Part shown: positions 8,139-17,604 of the stretch, piece by piece
How the letters are laid out: the number at the start of each line of letters is the position of its first letter
Position numbering within the stretch: position 1 is the first letter of the stretch
Source of the DNA: JAWKIJ01 sp041394325
GTDB lineage: Bacteria > Actinomycetota > Acidimicrobiia > Acidimicrobiales > Microtrichaceae
Length of the DNA stretch: 64,000 nucleotides
NCBI GenBank assembly: GCA_041394325.1
Contig: JAWKIJ010000001.1
Location: 1,178,001 to 1,242,000, forward strand
Direction of reading: 5' to 3'
Made by a program: the position numbers and the translations under genes
The notes under the pieces: model-generated
Databases searched by the model: none
Seen by the model: the letters and a program-made list of their open reading frames with translations, nothing else
What the model was told of the DNA's origin: nothing

Positions 8139-8522
8139 ATGTCCAAGGTTGAAGACCTGCTCGAATCCATCTCCGCGTTGACCCTCGTCGAGGCCTACGA
8201 ACTGGTGAAGGCCATCGAGGAGAAGTTCGAGGTGTCCGCCGCAGCGCCCGTCGGGGTGGCGGTCGCCGCGGCGCCCGCCGGCGACGGTGGGGGCGAGGCC
8301 GCCGAGGAGAAGACCAGCTTCGACGTCATCCTGACGTCTGCCGGCGAGAAGAAGATCCAGGTGATCAAAGAGGTCCGCACCCTCACCAGCCTGGGCCTGA
8401 AGGAGGCGAAGGAGCTCGTCGAAGGGGCCCCCAAGCCTGTTCTCGAGGGCGCCAACAAGGCCGACGCCGACGCCGCCAAGGAAGCGCTCGAGGGCGCTGG
8501 CGCCACGGTCGAGATCAAGTAG
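8139..8522 (+). CDS. rplL: 50S ribosomal protein L7/L12
   Basis: A 127-residue L7/L12. The N-terminal dimerisation helix pair (VEDLLESISALTLVEAYELV) is joined by an Ala/Gly/Pro hinge (about residues 38–56) to the C-terminal domain, which has EKTSFDVIL, KIQVIKEVR and GLKEAKELVEGAPK. Multiple copies on L10 recruit and stimulate the GTPase factors EF-Tu, EF-G, IF2 and RF3. The ATG at 8139 fits the family; a GTG at 8133 would overlap the rplJ stop. The gene ends at a strong hairpin (8546–8581). Confidence 0.96.
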   Translation: MSKVEDLLESISALTLVEAYELVKAIEEKFEVSAAAPVGVAVAAAPAGDGGGEAAEEKTSFDVILTSAGEKKIQVIKEVRTLTSLGLKEAKELVEGAPKPVLEGANKADADAAKEALEGAGATVEIK

Positions 8523-8545
8523 CAGCCCACCTTCCCGTGCGTGGT

Positions 8546-8581
8546 GGACCGGACGCAGGCCTGCAGGTCCGCGTCCGGTCC
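8546..8581 (+). terminator. Hairpin between rplL and rpoB (attenuator/terminator-like)
   Basis: An 11-bp perfect inverted repeat, GGACCGGACGC (8546–8556) and GCGTCCGGTCC (8571–8581), encloses a 14-base loop. No T tract follows, so it may act as a partial terminator or processing site, as known between L12 and beta genes in other bacteria. A separate rpoB promoter lies just downstream. Confidence 0.6.
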
Positions 8582-8636
8582 GCCGTGGTTGCCGCGGGCG
8601 GCGAAACCCTCCTACGACCGGCCCTGACGACCGCTC

Positions 8637-8665
8637 TTGACGGCGTGCGGGGCCCGTCCTATGAT
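8637..8665 (+). promoter_or_regulatory. Promoter of rpoBC
   Basis: TTGACG (8637–8642), 17-base spacer, TATGAT (8660–8665): the best housekeeping promoter in the window. A start near 8672 would leave a leader of about 113 bases before rpoB. Confidence 0.7.
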
Positions 8666-8784
8666 CCTCGGTTGCCGTGTTGTCCCCGAGCATCCGCCGC
8701 GCCCCGAAACGGGAGCGAGCCTCGGAACCGGGACACCTGAGCTCCTCCCACATCGGCTCACCCCAATACTCCAAGGAGTAGTCC

Positions 8785-11700
8785 TTGTCTCCTGCCCCTG
8801 CCCTTCGGGAGCGCTATTCGTTCGGGAAGCTCGACGAGGTGCTCGAGCTCCCGGACCTCATCTCGGTCCAACGCGATTCGTTCCAGTGGTTCGTGTACCA
8901 GGGCCTCGCCGACGCGTTCCGCGACATCAGCCCGATCCGCGACTTCACCGAGACCCTCTCGCTCGACCTCGAGTTCGACCCCAACGACGAGGACCTGCGG
9001 CCGCCGCCGAAGTTCACGGTCGAGGAGTGCCGCGAGAAGGACATGACCTACTCGGCGCCCATCTTCGTGCGGGCGCGGTTCGTCAACCACAACACCGGTG
9101 AGATCAAGGAGCAGACCGTCTTCATGGGGGATTTCCCGATGATGACGGAGAAGGGCACCTTCATCATCAACGGCACCGAGCGTGTGGTGGTGTCCCAACT
9201 CGTGCGATCGCCGGGCGTGATCTTCCAGCCGGGTGAGCGCTTCCGTCTCCGGAACCTCGCCAAGCACCAGCTCGTCACCGGCACCATCCACCCCTATCGC
9301 GGTGAGTGGATCGAGTTCGACGTCGAGCAGAAGCCGGGCAAGGACGTCACCGCCGGCACCCGCGTCGCCCGCAAGCGCCGTCTCAGCCTCTTCGCGCTCA
9401 TCCGCGCGTTGGGCTTCGACGAGGAGAACGAACCCGGCTTCCTCGAGCGGTTCGTGCAGCACTTCCATTTCCTCGAGGGCCAGTGGGAGAAGGAGCGCGA
9501 GCTCTATCCCACCCAGCAGGAGGCGCTGATCGAGATCTACAAGCGCGCTCGGCCGGGTGAGCCGCCCACCCCCGACTCGGCCACCGCGTACTTCCGCAAT
9601 GCCTTCTTCGAGAGTCGCCGCTACGACCTCAGCCGTGTCGGCCGCTACAAGCTCAACCGCAAGCTGGGCCCCGAACTCGACCGGCTCGAGGAGCTGTTCG
9701 GCCTCACCGACCTCGACCGGCCCGACGTCGACCAGCCGGTGTTGAGCCGCTGCGAGGTCCTCGCCGCGTGCACCTACCTGTTGAACCTCGCCGCGGGCGA
9801 ACCCGGCTATCGCCTCGACGACCAGGACCATTTCGCCAATCGCCGGATCCGCTCGGTCGGCGAGTTGATCCAGAACCAGGTCCGTATCGGCCTCTCGCGG
9901 ATGGAGCGCGTCGTCCGTGAGCGGATGACCACCCAGGACGTCGAGGCGATCACGCCCCAGACCCTCATCAACATCCGTCCCGTGGTCGCGGCGATCAAGG
10001 AGTTCTTCGGGACGTCCCAGCTCAGTCAGTTCATGGACCAGTTCAACCCGCTCTCGGGCCTCACCCACCGTCGGCGCCTTTCGGCGCTCGGCCCCGGTGG
10101 CCTGAGCCGCGAGCGCGCGGGTTACGAGGTCCGCGACGTCCACTTCAGCCACTACGGCCGGATGTGTCCCATCGAGACCCCGGAGGGTCCGAACATCGGT
10201 CTTCAGGGGGCGCTCGCGAGCTTCGCCCGGGTCAACGAGTTCGGCTTCATCGAGTCCCCGTACCGAAAGGTGGTCGACGGAAAGGTCACCGACGAGATCG
10301 TGTACCTCCCCGCGGACGAGGAGGAGGAGTACGTCGTCGCCCAGGCCAACGCCGAACTCAACGAGGACGGTTCGTTCGCCTCCGACCGGGTGCTCGTCCG
10401 CCGTTCGCCCCAGGCGCGGTCGCTCAACGATCTCAAACTCCAACTCGAACGCGACGTGTTCCTCGGGGCCACGACGGAGATCTCCGCCGTGCCGCCCGAG
10501 GAGGTCCAGCTCATGGACGTCTCGCCCAAGCAGATCGTGTCGGTCGGCACCGCGCTCATTCCCTTCCTCGAACACGACGACGCCAACCGGGCCCTGATGG
10601 GCGCCAACATGCAGCGCCAGGCGGTGCCGTTGGTGAAGGCCGAGGCCCCCTACATCGGCACCGGCATCGAACGCCGCGCCGCCCGCGACGCCGCGGACAT
10701 GATCATCGCGTCGGGTCCGGGCACGGTCACCGAGGTGGACGGACGCTCGATCACGATCGAGTACGACGGCGAGGGCCGCCGAACCTATCGCCTCCTCAAG
10801 TTCGAGCGCTCCAACCAGGACACCTGCATCAACCAGAAGGTGGTCGTCCGCGAGGGCGACAAGGTGAACGCCGGAACCGTGTTGGCCGAGGGCCCCTCCA
10901 CCGACAACGGTGAGCTGGCGCTCGGCAAGAACCTGCTGGTCGCGTTCATGCCCTGGGAGGGCTACAACTTCGAGGACGCGATCATCCTCTCGGAGCGCCT
11001 CGTCCGCGACGACGTGCTCACCTCGATCCACATCAAGGAGCACGAGGTCGACGCGCGGGACACCAAGCTCGGGCCCGAGGAGATCACCCGGGACATCCCC
11101 AACCTCAGCGACGACATCCTCGCCGACCTCGACGAGCGCGGCATCATCCGTGTAGGCGCCGAGGTCGAACCGGGCGACGTGTTGGTGGGCAAGGTCACCC
11201 CCAAGGGCGAAACCGAGCTCACCCCCGAGGAGCGGCTGCTGCGCGCGATCTTCGGGGAGAAGGCCCGTGAGGTGCGCGACACCTCCCTCAAGGTCCCCCA
11301 TGGCGAGGTCGGCAAGGTCATCGACGTCAAGGTCTTCAGCCGCGACCAGGAGCACGAACTCGCCCCGGGCGTCAATCAGCTCGTACGGGTGTACGTCGCG
11401 CAGAAGCGCAAGATCAGCGTCGGTGACAAGCTCGCCGGCCGTCACGGCAACAAGGGTGTCATCTCCAAGATCCTGCCCCTCGAGGACATGCCCTACATGG
11501 CCGACGGTACGCCGGTCGACATCATCTTGAACCCGCTCGGAGTCCCGTCCCGTATGAACGTGGGCCAGGTGCTCGAGACGCACCTCGGTTATGCGGCCCG
11601 GTGGGGATGGCGTGACGGTGACCGCACGGTGGGAGAGGAGCCACTGCGGGGCACCGAGACCAAGACCCGCTCGAAGACCCCGCCGTCCACCCTCGTGGCG

Positions 11701-12381
11701 ACACCGGTGTTCGACGGCGCGAAGTGGGACGAGGAGGAGCTGTCCGGAACCCACCCGACCATCCAGACGATCTTCCGGAACCTCCGGCCCGAGTCCGAGG
11801 ACCCGGCCTACGGCGACGGGGGACGCCTCATCGGCGACGACGGCAAGATCCAGCTCTACAACGGACGCACCGGTGAGCCCTTCGACAACCCGGTGACCGT
11901 CGGGTACGCCTACATCCTGAAGCTCGCCCACATGGTGGACGACAAGATCCACGCCCGCTCGACGGGTCCCTACTCGATGATCACCCAGCAGCCGTTGGGT
12001 GGTAAGGCGCAGTTCGGCGGTCAGCGCTTCGGGGAGATGGAGGTGTGGGCGCTCGAGGCCTACGGCTCGGCCTACTGCCTCCAGGAGCTCCTGACGATCA
12101 AGTCCGACGACACCCTCGGTCGAGTGAAGGTGTACGAGGCGATCGTCAAGGGCGAGAACATCCCCGAACCGGGGATACCCGAGAGCTTCAAGGTGCTCAT
12201 CCGGGAGATGCAGGCGCTCTGCCTCAACGTCAAGGTTCTGTCACGTGCCGGCGAGGAGATCCAGATGCGCGAACTCGACGAGGACTTCTTCCGCGCCGCC
12301 GAGGACCTGGGCATCGACCTGTCCCGTCCCGAGCGCGGATCGGACGAGGAAGACGCCCGCCGCCAGGCGGGGAGGGGCTGA
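8785..12381 (+). CDS. rpoB: DNA-directed RNA polymerase subunit beta
   Basis: A 1198-residue beta subunit of actinobacterial length. The start is TTG at 8785, backed by AAGGAG six bases upstream. The rifampicin region reads FGTSQLSQFMDQ then FNPLSGLTHRRRLSA (about residues 409–438), with Asp, His and Ser at the classic resistance positions but Phe420 where E. coli has Asn518. Also present are the MCPIETPEGPNIGL block, the catalytic-region motif GDKLAGRHGNKG (about 880–891), the flap, and the C-terminal clamp segment GGKAQFGGQRFGEMEVWALE. Beta forms the catalytic cleft with RpoC, whose ATG follows 5 bases after the stop. Confidence 0.98.
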   Translation: MSPAPALRERYSFGKLDEVLELPDLISVQRDSFQWFVYQGLADAFRDISPIRDFTETLSLDLEFDPNDEDLRPPPKFTVEECREKDMTYSAPIFVRARFVNHNTGEIKEQTVFMGDFPMMTEKGTFIINGTERVVVSQLVRSPGVIFQPGERFRLRNLAKHQLVTGTIHPYRGEWIEFDVEQKPGKDVTAGTRVARKRRLSLFALIRALGFDEENEPGFLERFVQHFHFLEGQWEKERELYPTQQEALIEIYKRARPGEPPTPDSATAYFRNAFFESRRYDLSRVGRYKLNRKLGPELDRLEELFGLTDLDRPDVDQPVLSRCEVLAACTYLLNLAAGEPGYRLDDQDHFANRRIRSVGELIQNQVRIGLSRMERVVRERMTTQDVEAITPQTLINIRPVVAAIKEFFGTSQLSQFMDQFNPLSGLTHRRRLSALGPGGLSRERAGYEVRDVHFSHYGRMCPIETPEGPNIGLQGALASFARVNEFGFIESPYRKVVDGKVTDEIVYLPADEEEEYVVAQANAELNEDGSFASDRVLVRRSPQARSLNDLKLQLERDVFLGATTEISAVPPEEVQLMDVSPKQIVSVGTALIPFLEHDDANRALMGANMQRQAVPLVKAEAPYIGTGIERRAARDAADMIIASGPGTVTEVDGRSITIEYDGEGRRTYRLLKFERSNQDTCINQKVVVREGDKVNAGTVLAEGPSTDNGELALGKNLLVAFMPWEGYNFEDAIILSERLVRDDVLTSIHIKEHEVDARDTKLGPEEITRDIPNLSDDILADLDERGIIRVGAEVEPGDVLVGKVTPKGETELTPEERLLRAIFGEKAREVRDTSLKVPHGEVGKVIDVKVFSRDQEHELAPGVNQLVRVYVAQKRKISVGDKLAGRHGNKGVISKILPLEDMPYMADGTPVDIILNPLGVPSRMNVGQVLETHLGYAARWGWRDGDRTVGEEPLRGTETKTRSKTPPSTLVATPVFDGAKWDEEELSGTHPTIQTIFRNLRPESEDPAYGDGGRLIGDDGKIQLYNGRTGEPFDNPVTVGYAYILKLAHMVDDKIHARSTGPYSMITQQPLGGKAQFGGQRFGEMEVWALEAYGSAYCLQELLTIKSDDTLGRVKVYEAIVKGENIPEPGIPESFKVLIREMQALCLNVKVLSRAGEEIQMRELDEDFFRAAEDLGIDLSRPERGSDEEDARRQAGRG

Positions 12382-12386
12382 TCGAA

Positions 12387-15300
12387 ATGTTGGACGTCAA
12401 CAACTTCTCACAACTCAAGATCGCGCTCGCCACCGCCGACTCGATCCGCGGCTGGTCCAACGGCGAGGTCAAGAAGCCCGAGACCATCAACTACCGCACG
12501 CTCAAGCCCGAGAAGGACGGCCTCTTCTGCGAGAAGATCTTCGGCCCGACCAAGGACTGGGAGTGCTACTGCGGCAAGTACAAGCGCGTCCGCTTCAAGG
12601 GCATCATCTGCGAGCGCTGCGGTGTCGAGGTCACTCGCTCCAAGGTGCGACGTGAGCGGATGGGCCACGTCGAGCTGGCGGCTCCGGCGGTGCACATCTG
12701 GTATCTCCGCGGCACCCGTTCGTGGCTCGCATACCTGCTCATGGGCACGACGCCCAAGGAGGAGCTGAAGGCCAAGCAACTCGAGAAGGTCATCTACTTC
12801 GCCGCCAACCTCGTCACCTGGGTCGACGAGGAGCGCCGTCAGGCGGACCTGCCGACGCTCGAAGCGGAGATCCTCGCCGAGCGCGACGAGATCAACTCCG
12901 AGATGGAGCTTGCGCTCGCGCGGCGTCACGAGGAGCTCGAGGCCGACGTGGCCAGACTCGAGGGCGAGGGTGCCAAGCCGGCCGAGATCACCTCGCGTCG
13001 CAAGGCCGGCGACAAGGAGCTCGCCTCGCTCCGCGAGCGGTACCAGGACGAGCTCGACCTGCTCGAGCGGGTGTGGGACGAGTTCCGCAACCTGTTCGCG
13101 CGCCAGATCCTCGAGGACGAGCAGCTCTGGCGCGAGATGCTCGACCGCTTCGGTGACTACTTCGAAGGCGGCATGGGTGCCGACACGATCAAGAAGCTCA
13201 TCGACCGGCTCGACCTCGACGAGGAGGAGCGCAAGCTCCGGGAACTGATCGACCCACCCGAGGGCACCAAGGGTCTGTCCGCCCAGCGCAAGCAGAAGGC
13301 GATCAAGCGACTGAAGATCGTCACCGACTTCAACCTGCGCGACGAGCACGGTGAGCGGGTGAACGATCCACGCGCCATGATCCTCGACGTCGTGCCGGTG
13401 ATCCCGCCCGAGCTCCGCCCCATGGTGCAGCTCGACGGCGGTCGCTTCGCCACGTCGGATCTCAACGACCTGTACCGGCGCGTCATCAACCGCAACAACC
13501 GCTTGAAGCGCCTCTTGGATCTCGGTGCCCCCGAGATCATCGTCAACAACGAGAAGCGGATGCTCCAGGAGGCCGTCGACGCGTTGTTCGACAACGGTCG
13601 TCGCGGGCGACCCGTGACCGGCCCGGGCAACCGTCCCCTGAAGTCGTTGTCCGACATGTTGAAGGGAAAGCAGGGCCGGTTCCGGCAGAACCTGCTGGGC
13701 AAGCGCGTCGACTACTCGGGCCGCTCGGTCATCGTCGTGGGTCCGACGCTCAAGCTCCACCAGTGCGGTCTGCCCAAGTTGATGGCTCTCGAACTGTTCA
13801 AGCCCTTCGTCATGAAGAGCCTGGTCGATCGCGAACTCGCACAGAACATCAAGTCGGCCAAGCGCATGGTCGAGCGTCGTCGTCCACAGGTGTGGGACGT
13901 GCTCGAGGAGGTCATCCGCGAGCATCCGGTGCTGTTGAACCGTGCACCCACGTTGCACCGCCTGGGCATCCAGGCCTTCGAGCCGGTCCTGGTGGAGGGT
14001 AAGGCCATCCAGGTGCACCCCCTCGTGTGCACGGCGTTCAACGCCGACTTCGACGGTGACCAGATGGCGGTGCACCTGCCACTCAGCGCCGAGGCCCAGG
14101 CCGAGGCGCGCGTGTTGATGCTGTCGGCCAACAACGTGTTGTCCCCGGCCCATGGTCGCCCGTTGGTCACGCCCACCCAGGACATGATCATCGGTGCCTA
14201 CTACCTCACCGAGCAGGTCGACGGTGCGGTCGGTGAGGGTCGTGTCTTCCGGACGATGGATCAGGTCGAGCGGGCCTATGAGGCGGGTGACCTCGCGTTG
14301 CACGCGAGCATCCAGTTCCGGCGTCCGGACCTGATGACCAGTCCGGCCAACGGCACGGCGGCCACCTACGAGCCGACCACGGCGGGCAGGCTCATGTTCA
14401 ACCGTGCGTTGCCCGAGGGCTTCGGCTACGTCAACAAGCTGGTGCGCAAGCGCGAGATGGGCGAGATCGTCGATCGCCTGGCGGCCGAGTTCCCCAAGGC
14501 GGTCGTGGCCCGTTCCCTCGACGAGATCAAGGGGTTGTGTTTCACGTTCGCGATGCGATCGGGAATCACGATCTCCATCAACGACGTGAAGACGCCCGCG
14601 GAGAAGGCCGAGATCCTCGAACGCCACGAGGACGAGGTCGACAAGGTCGAGAAGCAGTTCCGGCGGGGCATCATCACCGATGGTGAGCGCATCCAGAAGG
14701 AGGTCGAGATCTGGTCGGAGGCCACCACCGAGGTGACCAAGGCCGTCGAGGACCTCATGAAGTCCCAGCAGTTCAACCCGATCGAGATGATGGTCGGGTC
14801 GGGGGCCCGCGGCAACATGATGCAGGTTCGCCAGATCGCGGGCATGCGTGGCCTCGTGGCCAACCCCCGTGGTGACATGATCCCGCGGCCGGTCAAGCGG
14901 AACTTCCGCGAGGGCCTCGACGTGCTCGAGTACTTCATCGCCACTCCCGGAGCCCGCAAGGGCCTCGTCGACACGGCGCTGCGTACGGCCGACTCCGGCT
15001 ATCTCACCAGGCGCCTCGTCGACGTGGCCCAGGAACTGATCATCAACAACGAGGACCCGTTCGAGAGTGGTTCGGTTCGCGGCATCTGGCTCGACGACAT
15101 CGTCCCCGATACGGCTGCGAAGCGCACCTATCTCGAGACCCGGCTGTTCAGCCGGGTCCTCGCGGACGGGGTCACTCTGGCTGACGGCACCGAGTACCCG
15201 GCCGGCACCGAGATCGACCTCGACGCGATGGCTGCGATCCGCGACGACGCGACGGTCACGCGGGTCCGCGTGCTGTCACCGCTGACCGACGAGAGCGAGC

Positions 15301-16352
15301 TCGGTGTGAGCGCCGCGTGTTACGGCACCTCGCTGGCGACAGGCAAGACGATCGAGGTCGGTGAGGCGGTCGGCGTCATCGCTGCGCAGTCCATCGGCGA
15401 GCCCGGGACGCAGCTCACGATGCGGACGTTCCACACCGGTGGCATCGCCGGGGCCTCCGGTGACATCACCGGCGGTCTACCCCGCGTCGTCGAGCTGTTC
15501 GAGGCCCGCACCCCCCGCAACAAGGCGGTGCTCGCGAGGACCTCGGGCGTCGTGCGTATCGGCGAGGACGACGGCAAGGGACGACAGGTGATCGTCGTCG
15601 GGGACGACGGAACCGAGGACGTCTATTCGGTGCCGCGCGAGTCGCGTCTGGAGGTGTCCGACGGCACCGAGATCACCGCGGGAGACGCCATCGTCGAGGG
15701 ACCGCGCGATCCCAAGGAGCTCCTTGAGATCAAGGGTGTCCGCGCCACACAGCAGTACCTGGTGGACCAGGTGCAGAAGGTGTACCGCGACCAGGGCGTG
15801 TCGATCCACGACAAGCACATCGAGCTGATCGTGCGGCAGATGACACGGCGCGTGTCGATCCAGGATCCGGGCGACACCGACTTCCTTCCGGGGGAGCGTG
15901 TCGATACGCGGGTGTTCTCGGAGGCCAACCGTCAGATGGTCACCGAGGGTCACCGCCCCGCCGAGGGACGCCCCGAGCTGATGGGGATCACCAAGGCGTC
16001 GTTGGCCACCGACTCGTGGTTGTCCGCGGCGTCCTTCCAGGAGACGACCAGGGTGCTGACCGAGGCGGCGATCGGATCGCGCAGCGATTCGTTGCTGGGC
16101 CTGAAGGAGAACATCATCATCGGCAAGCTCATCCCCGCCGGGACGGGCATGCCCGTGTACCGCGACGTCGCGACCCAGGCGCCGCACTACACGCCGATGG
16201 CGTACTACTCGACCGACATCGATCTCGACGACGACCATGGCGACACGATGGGCTCCAACCCCGCCGCGTATCTCAGCCAGGTCATCGCCCGCCAGGAGAC
16301 CGAGCGCGTCGGTGTTGCCGAAGCGGTCGGCGACGGCGAATCCGTCGTCTGA
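12387..16352 (+). CDS. rpoC: DNA-directed RNA polymerase subunit beta prime
   Basis: A 1321-residue beta prime subunit. The ATG at 12387 has GGAGGGG nine bases upstream. The first zinc site is intact (Cys60, Cys62, Cys75, Cys78). The Mg-binding NADFDGDQ is at 552–559 (Asp554, 556, 558). The bridge-helix/trigger-loop region includes GEAVGVIAAQSIGEPGTQLT. The second zinc site is degenerate: the four cysteine positions of E. coli (814, 888, 895, 898) are Pro891, Asp968, Ser975 and Cys978. A helical insert near residues 170–240 is usual for actinobacteria. It ends before a long hairpin at 16411–16450. Confidence 0.98.
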   Translation: MLDVNNFSQLKIALATADSIRGWSNGEVKKPETINYRTLKPEKDGLFCEKIFGPTKDWECYCGKYKRVRFKGIICERCGVEVTRSKVRRERMGHVELAAPAVHIWYLRGTRSWLAYLLMGTTPKEELKAKQLEKVIYFAANLVTWVDEERRQADLPTLEAEILAERDEINSEMELALARRHEELEADVARLEGEGAKPAEITSRRKAGDKELASLRERYQDELDLLERVWDEFRNLFARQILEDEQLWREMLDRFGDYFEGGMGADTIKKLIDRLDLDEEERKLRELIDPPEGTKGLSAQRKQKAIKRLKIVTDFNLRDEHGERVNDPRAMILDVVPVIPPELRPMVQLDGGRFATSDLNDLYRRVINRNNRLKRLLDLGAPEIIVNNEKRMLQEAVDALFDNGRRGRPVTGPGNRPLKSLSDMLKGKQGRFRQNLLGKRVDYSGRSVIVVGPTLKLHQCGLPKLMALELFKPFVMKSLVDRELAQNIKSAKRMVERRRPQVWDVLEEVIREHPVLLNRAPTLHRLGIQAFEPVLVEGKAIQVHPLVCTAFNADFDGDQMAVHLPLSAEAQAEARVLMLSANNVLSPAHGRPLVTPTQDMIIGAYYLTEQVDGAVGEGRVFRTMDQVERAYEAGDLALHASIQFRRPDLMTSPANGTAATYEPTTAGRLMFNRALPEGFGYVNKLVRKREMGEIVDRLAAEFPKAVVARSLDEIKGLCFTFAMRSGITISINDVKTPAEKAEILERHEDEVDKVEKQFRRGIITDGERIQKEVEIWSEATTEVTKAVEDLMKSQQFNPIEMMVGSGARGNMMQVRQIAGMRGLVANPRGDMIPRPVKRNFREGLDVLEYFIATPGARKGLVDTALRTADSGYLTRRLVDVAQELIINNEDPFESGSVRGIWLDDIVPDTAAKRTYLETRLFSRVLADGVTLADGTEYPAGTEIDLDAMAAIRDDATVTRVRVLSPLTDESELGVSAACYGTSLATGKTIEVGEAVGVIAAQSIGEPGTQLTMRTFHTGGIAGASGDITGGLPRVVELFEARTPRNKAVLARTSGVVRIGEDDGKGRQVIVVGDDGTEDVYSVPRESRLEVSDGTEITAGDAIVEGPRDPKELLEIKGVRATQQYLVDQVQKVYRDQGVSIHDKHIELIVRQMTRRVSIQDPGDTDFLPGERVDTRVFSEANRQMVTEGHRPAEGRPELMGITKASLATDSWLSAASFQETTRVLTEAAIGSRSDSLLGLKENIIIGKLIPAGTGMPVYRDVATQAPHYTPMAYYSTDIDLDDDHGDTMGSNPAAYLSQVIARQETERVGVAEAVGDGESVV

Positions 16353-16410
16353 TCCCGGCCCGGTGAGAGCTATCACGGAGACGGTCGTCGTCGTCGGGGT
16401 CCGAGCCCGA

Positions 16411-16450
16411 CCGGTGTCGGGAGTAGGACTTGTCCCACTCCCGACACCGG
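16411..16450 (+). terminator. Long hairpin after rpoC
   Basis: A perfect 14-bp inverted repeat, CCGGTGTCGGGAGT (16411–16424) and ACTCCCGACACCGG (16437–16450), encloses 12 bases that can pair further (GGA/TCC). There is no T tract. It probably ends or attenuates rpoBC transcription before the str operon, in the style of actinobacterial terminators without U-runs. Confidence 0.7.
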
Positions 16451-16459
16451 CACTAGCGT
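16430..16459 (+). promoter_or_regulatory. Possible promoter of rpsL (overlaps the hairpin)
   Basis: TTGTCC (16430–16435) and TAGCGT (16454–16459) are 18 bases apart, and the −35 lies in the hairpin loop. The pattern resembles the rpmG and infA promoters but is weaker. Confidence 0.35.
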
Positions 16460-16549
16460 TGCCGCTCGCCGTGCGCGCCCCCGACTCCCAGAGGTGCGGG
16501 CGACATCGGCACCTGGGCAGAGGTCCCCGGAGAATCTGAAAGGTTTGTT

Positions 16550-16921
16550 GTGCCCACCATCGAGCAGCTGGTCCGCAAGGGCCGTCAATCGAAGCGCCGC
16601 AAGGAGTCGACGCCGGCACTCAAGGGTGCCCCGCAGCGGCGCGGTGTCTGCACCCGCGTCTACACCAACACGCCGAAGAAGCCGAACTCCGCGTTGCGCA
16701 AGGTTGCCCGCGTCCGGCTCACCTCGGGGGTCGAGGTCACGGCGTATATCCCGGGCGAGAGCCACAACCTCCAGGAGCACTCCATCGTCCTGGTCCGCGG
16801 TGGGCGTGTGAAGGACCTCCCCGGCGTTCGGTACAAGATCATCCGCGGCACCCTCGACACCGCCGGTGTCCGCGATCGCAAGCAGGCCCGCAGTCGTTAC
16901 GGCGCCAAGAGGGAGAAGTAG
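16550..16921 (+). CDS. rpsL: 30S ribosomal protein S12
   Basis: A 123-residue S12 from a GTG start. The decoding-centre loops TNTPKKPNSALRK (with the lysine equivalent to Lys43) and GGRVKDLPGVRYK (lysine equivalent to Lys88) are wild type, so no streptomycin-resistance change is visible. The SD-like GAAAGG lies about 7 bases upstream. It leads the str operon and is 3 bases from rpsG. Confidence 0.97.
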   Translation: MPTIEQLVRKGRQSKRRKESTPALKGAPQRRGVCTRVYTNTPKKPNSALRKVARVRLTSGVEVTAYIPGESHNLQEHSIVLVRGGRVKDLPGVRYKIIRGTLDTAGVRDRKQARSRYGAKREK

Positions 16922-16924
16922 CGC

Positions 16925-17395
16925 ATGCCTCGCAAGGGTCCTGCCCCCCGACGGGAGCTCATGCCCGATCCGGTCCACCGCTCGGTGCTGGTCACCCAGA
17001 TCATCAACAAGGTGCTCCAGCGCGGGAAGCGGTCGGTCGCAGAGCGGATCATGTACGACGCGCTCGACATGATCGAGGCCAAGACGGGCACCGAGCCGAT
17101 CTCGACGCTCAAGCGAGCCGTCGACAACGTACGCCCCCAACTCGAGGTGCGGAGTCGTCGGGTCGGTGGTGCCACCTATCAGGTTCCGGTCGAGGTCCGT
17201 GCCCCCCGGGCCAACACCTTGGCCATCCGCTGGATCGTCGGATACGCCCGGCAACGCCGCGAGCGCACCATGGCCGAGCGGCTCGCCAACGAACTGCTCG
17301 ACGCGTCCAACGGCCTGGGGGCGTCGGTCAAACGGCGCGACGACCTCCAGAAGATGGCCGAGTCCAACCGGGCATTCGCCCACTATCGCTGGTAG
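16925..17395 (+). CDS. rpsG: 30S ribosomal protein S7
   Basis: A 156-residue S7, standard length. It begins PRKGPAPRRELMPDPVHRS and has RRVGGATYQVPVEV and the RERTMAERLANELLDA helix. S7 nucleates assembly of the 3' domain of 16S rRNA and, where studied, autoregulates the str operon. The ATG at 16925 follows the rpsL stop by three bases. Confidence 0.97.
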   Translation: MPRKGPAPRRELMPDPVHRSVLVTQIINKVLQRGKRSVAERIMYDALDMIEAKTGTEPISTLKRAVDNVRPQLEVRSRRVGGATYQVPVEVRAPRANTLAIRWIVGYARQRRERTMAERLANELLDASNGLGASVKRRDDLQKMAESNRAFAHYRW

Positions 17396-17604
17396 GGGCT
17401 CCACCTCGGTCCCGGGCGGGCTCGACTCCGGTGGTGGCCCGCAACCCCGAATCCCACCCGGGTCGGTGGCGCCGGGCTCGTTCTGGCGGCGAATAGCCTG
17501 GTAACCGGCCGAAATCCAACGGACCGAGGCGACGTGCGTCGCGTCCGATCAACGCAGCCCCGCCGCTCACGGCGAGCCGGGCATCCACGAGCTGAGAAGG
17601 CATC

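Noticed and set aside
8758..11952. A 1064-codon open frame on the minus strand opposite rpoB
   Set aside because: It is a shadow of GC-rich coding sequence with biased third positions; rpoB on the plus strand is certain and the minus frame has no recognisable domain or ribosome binding site.
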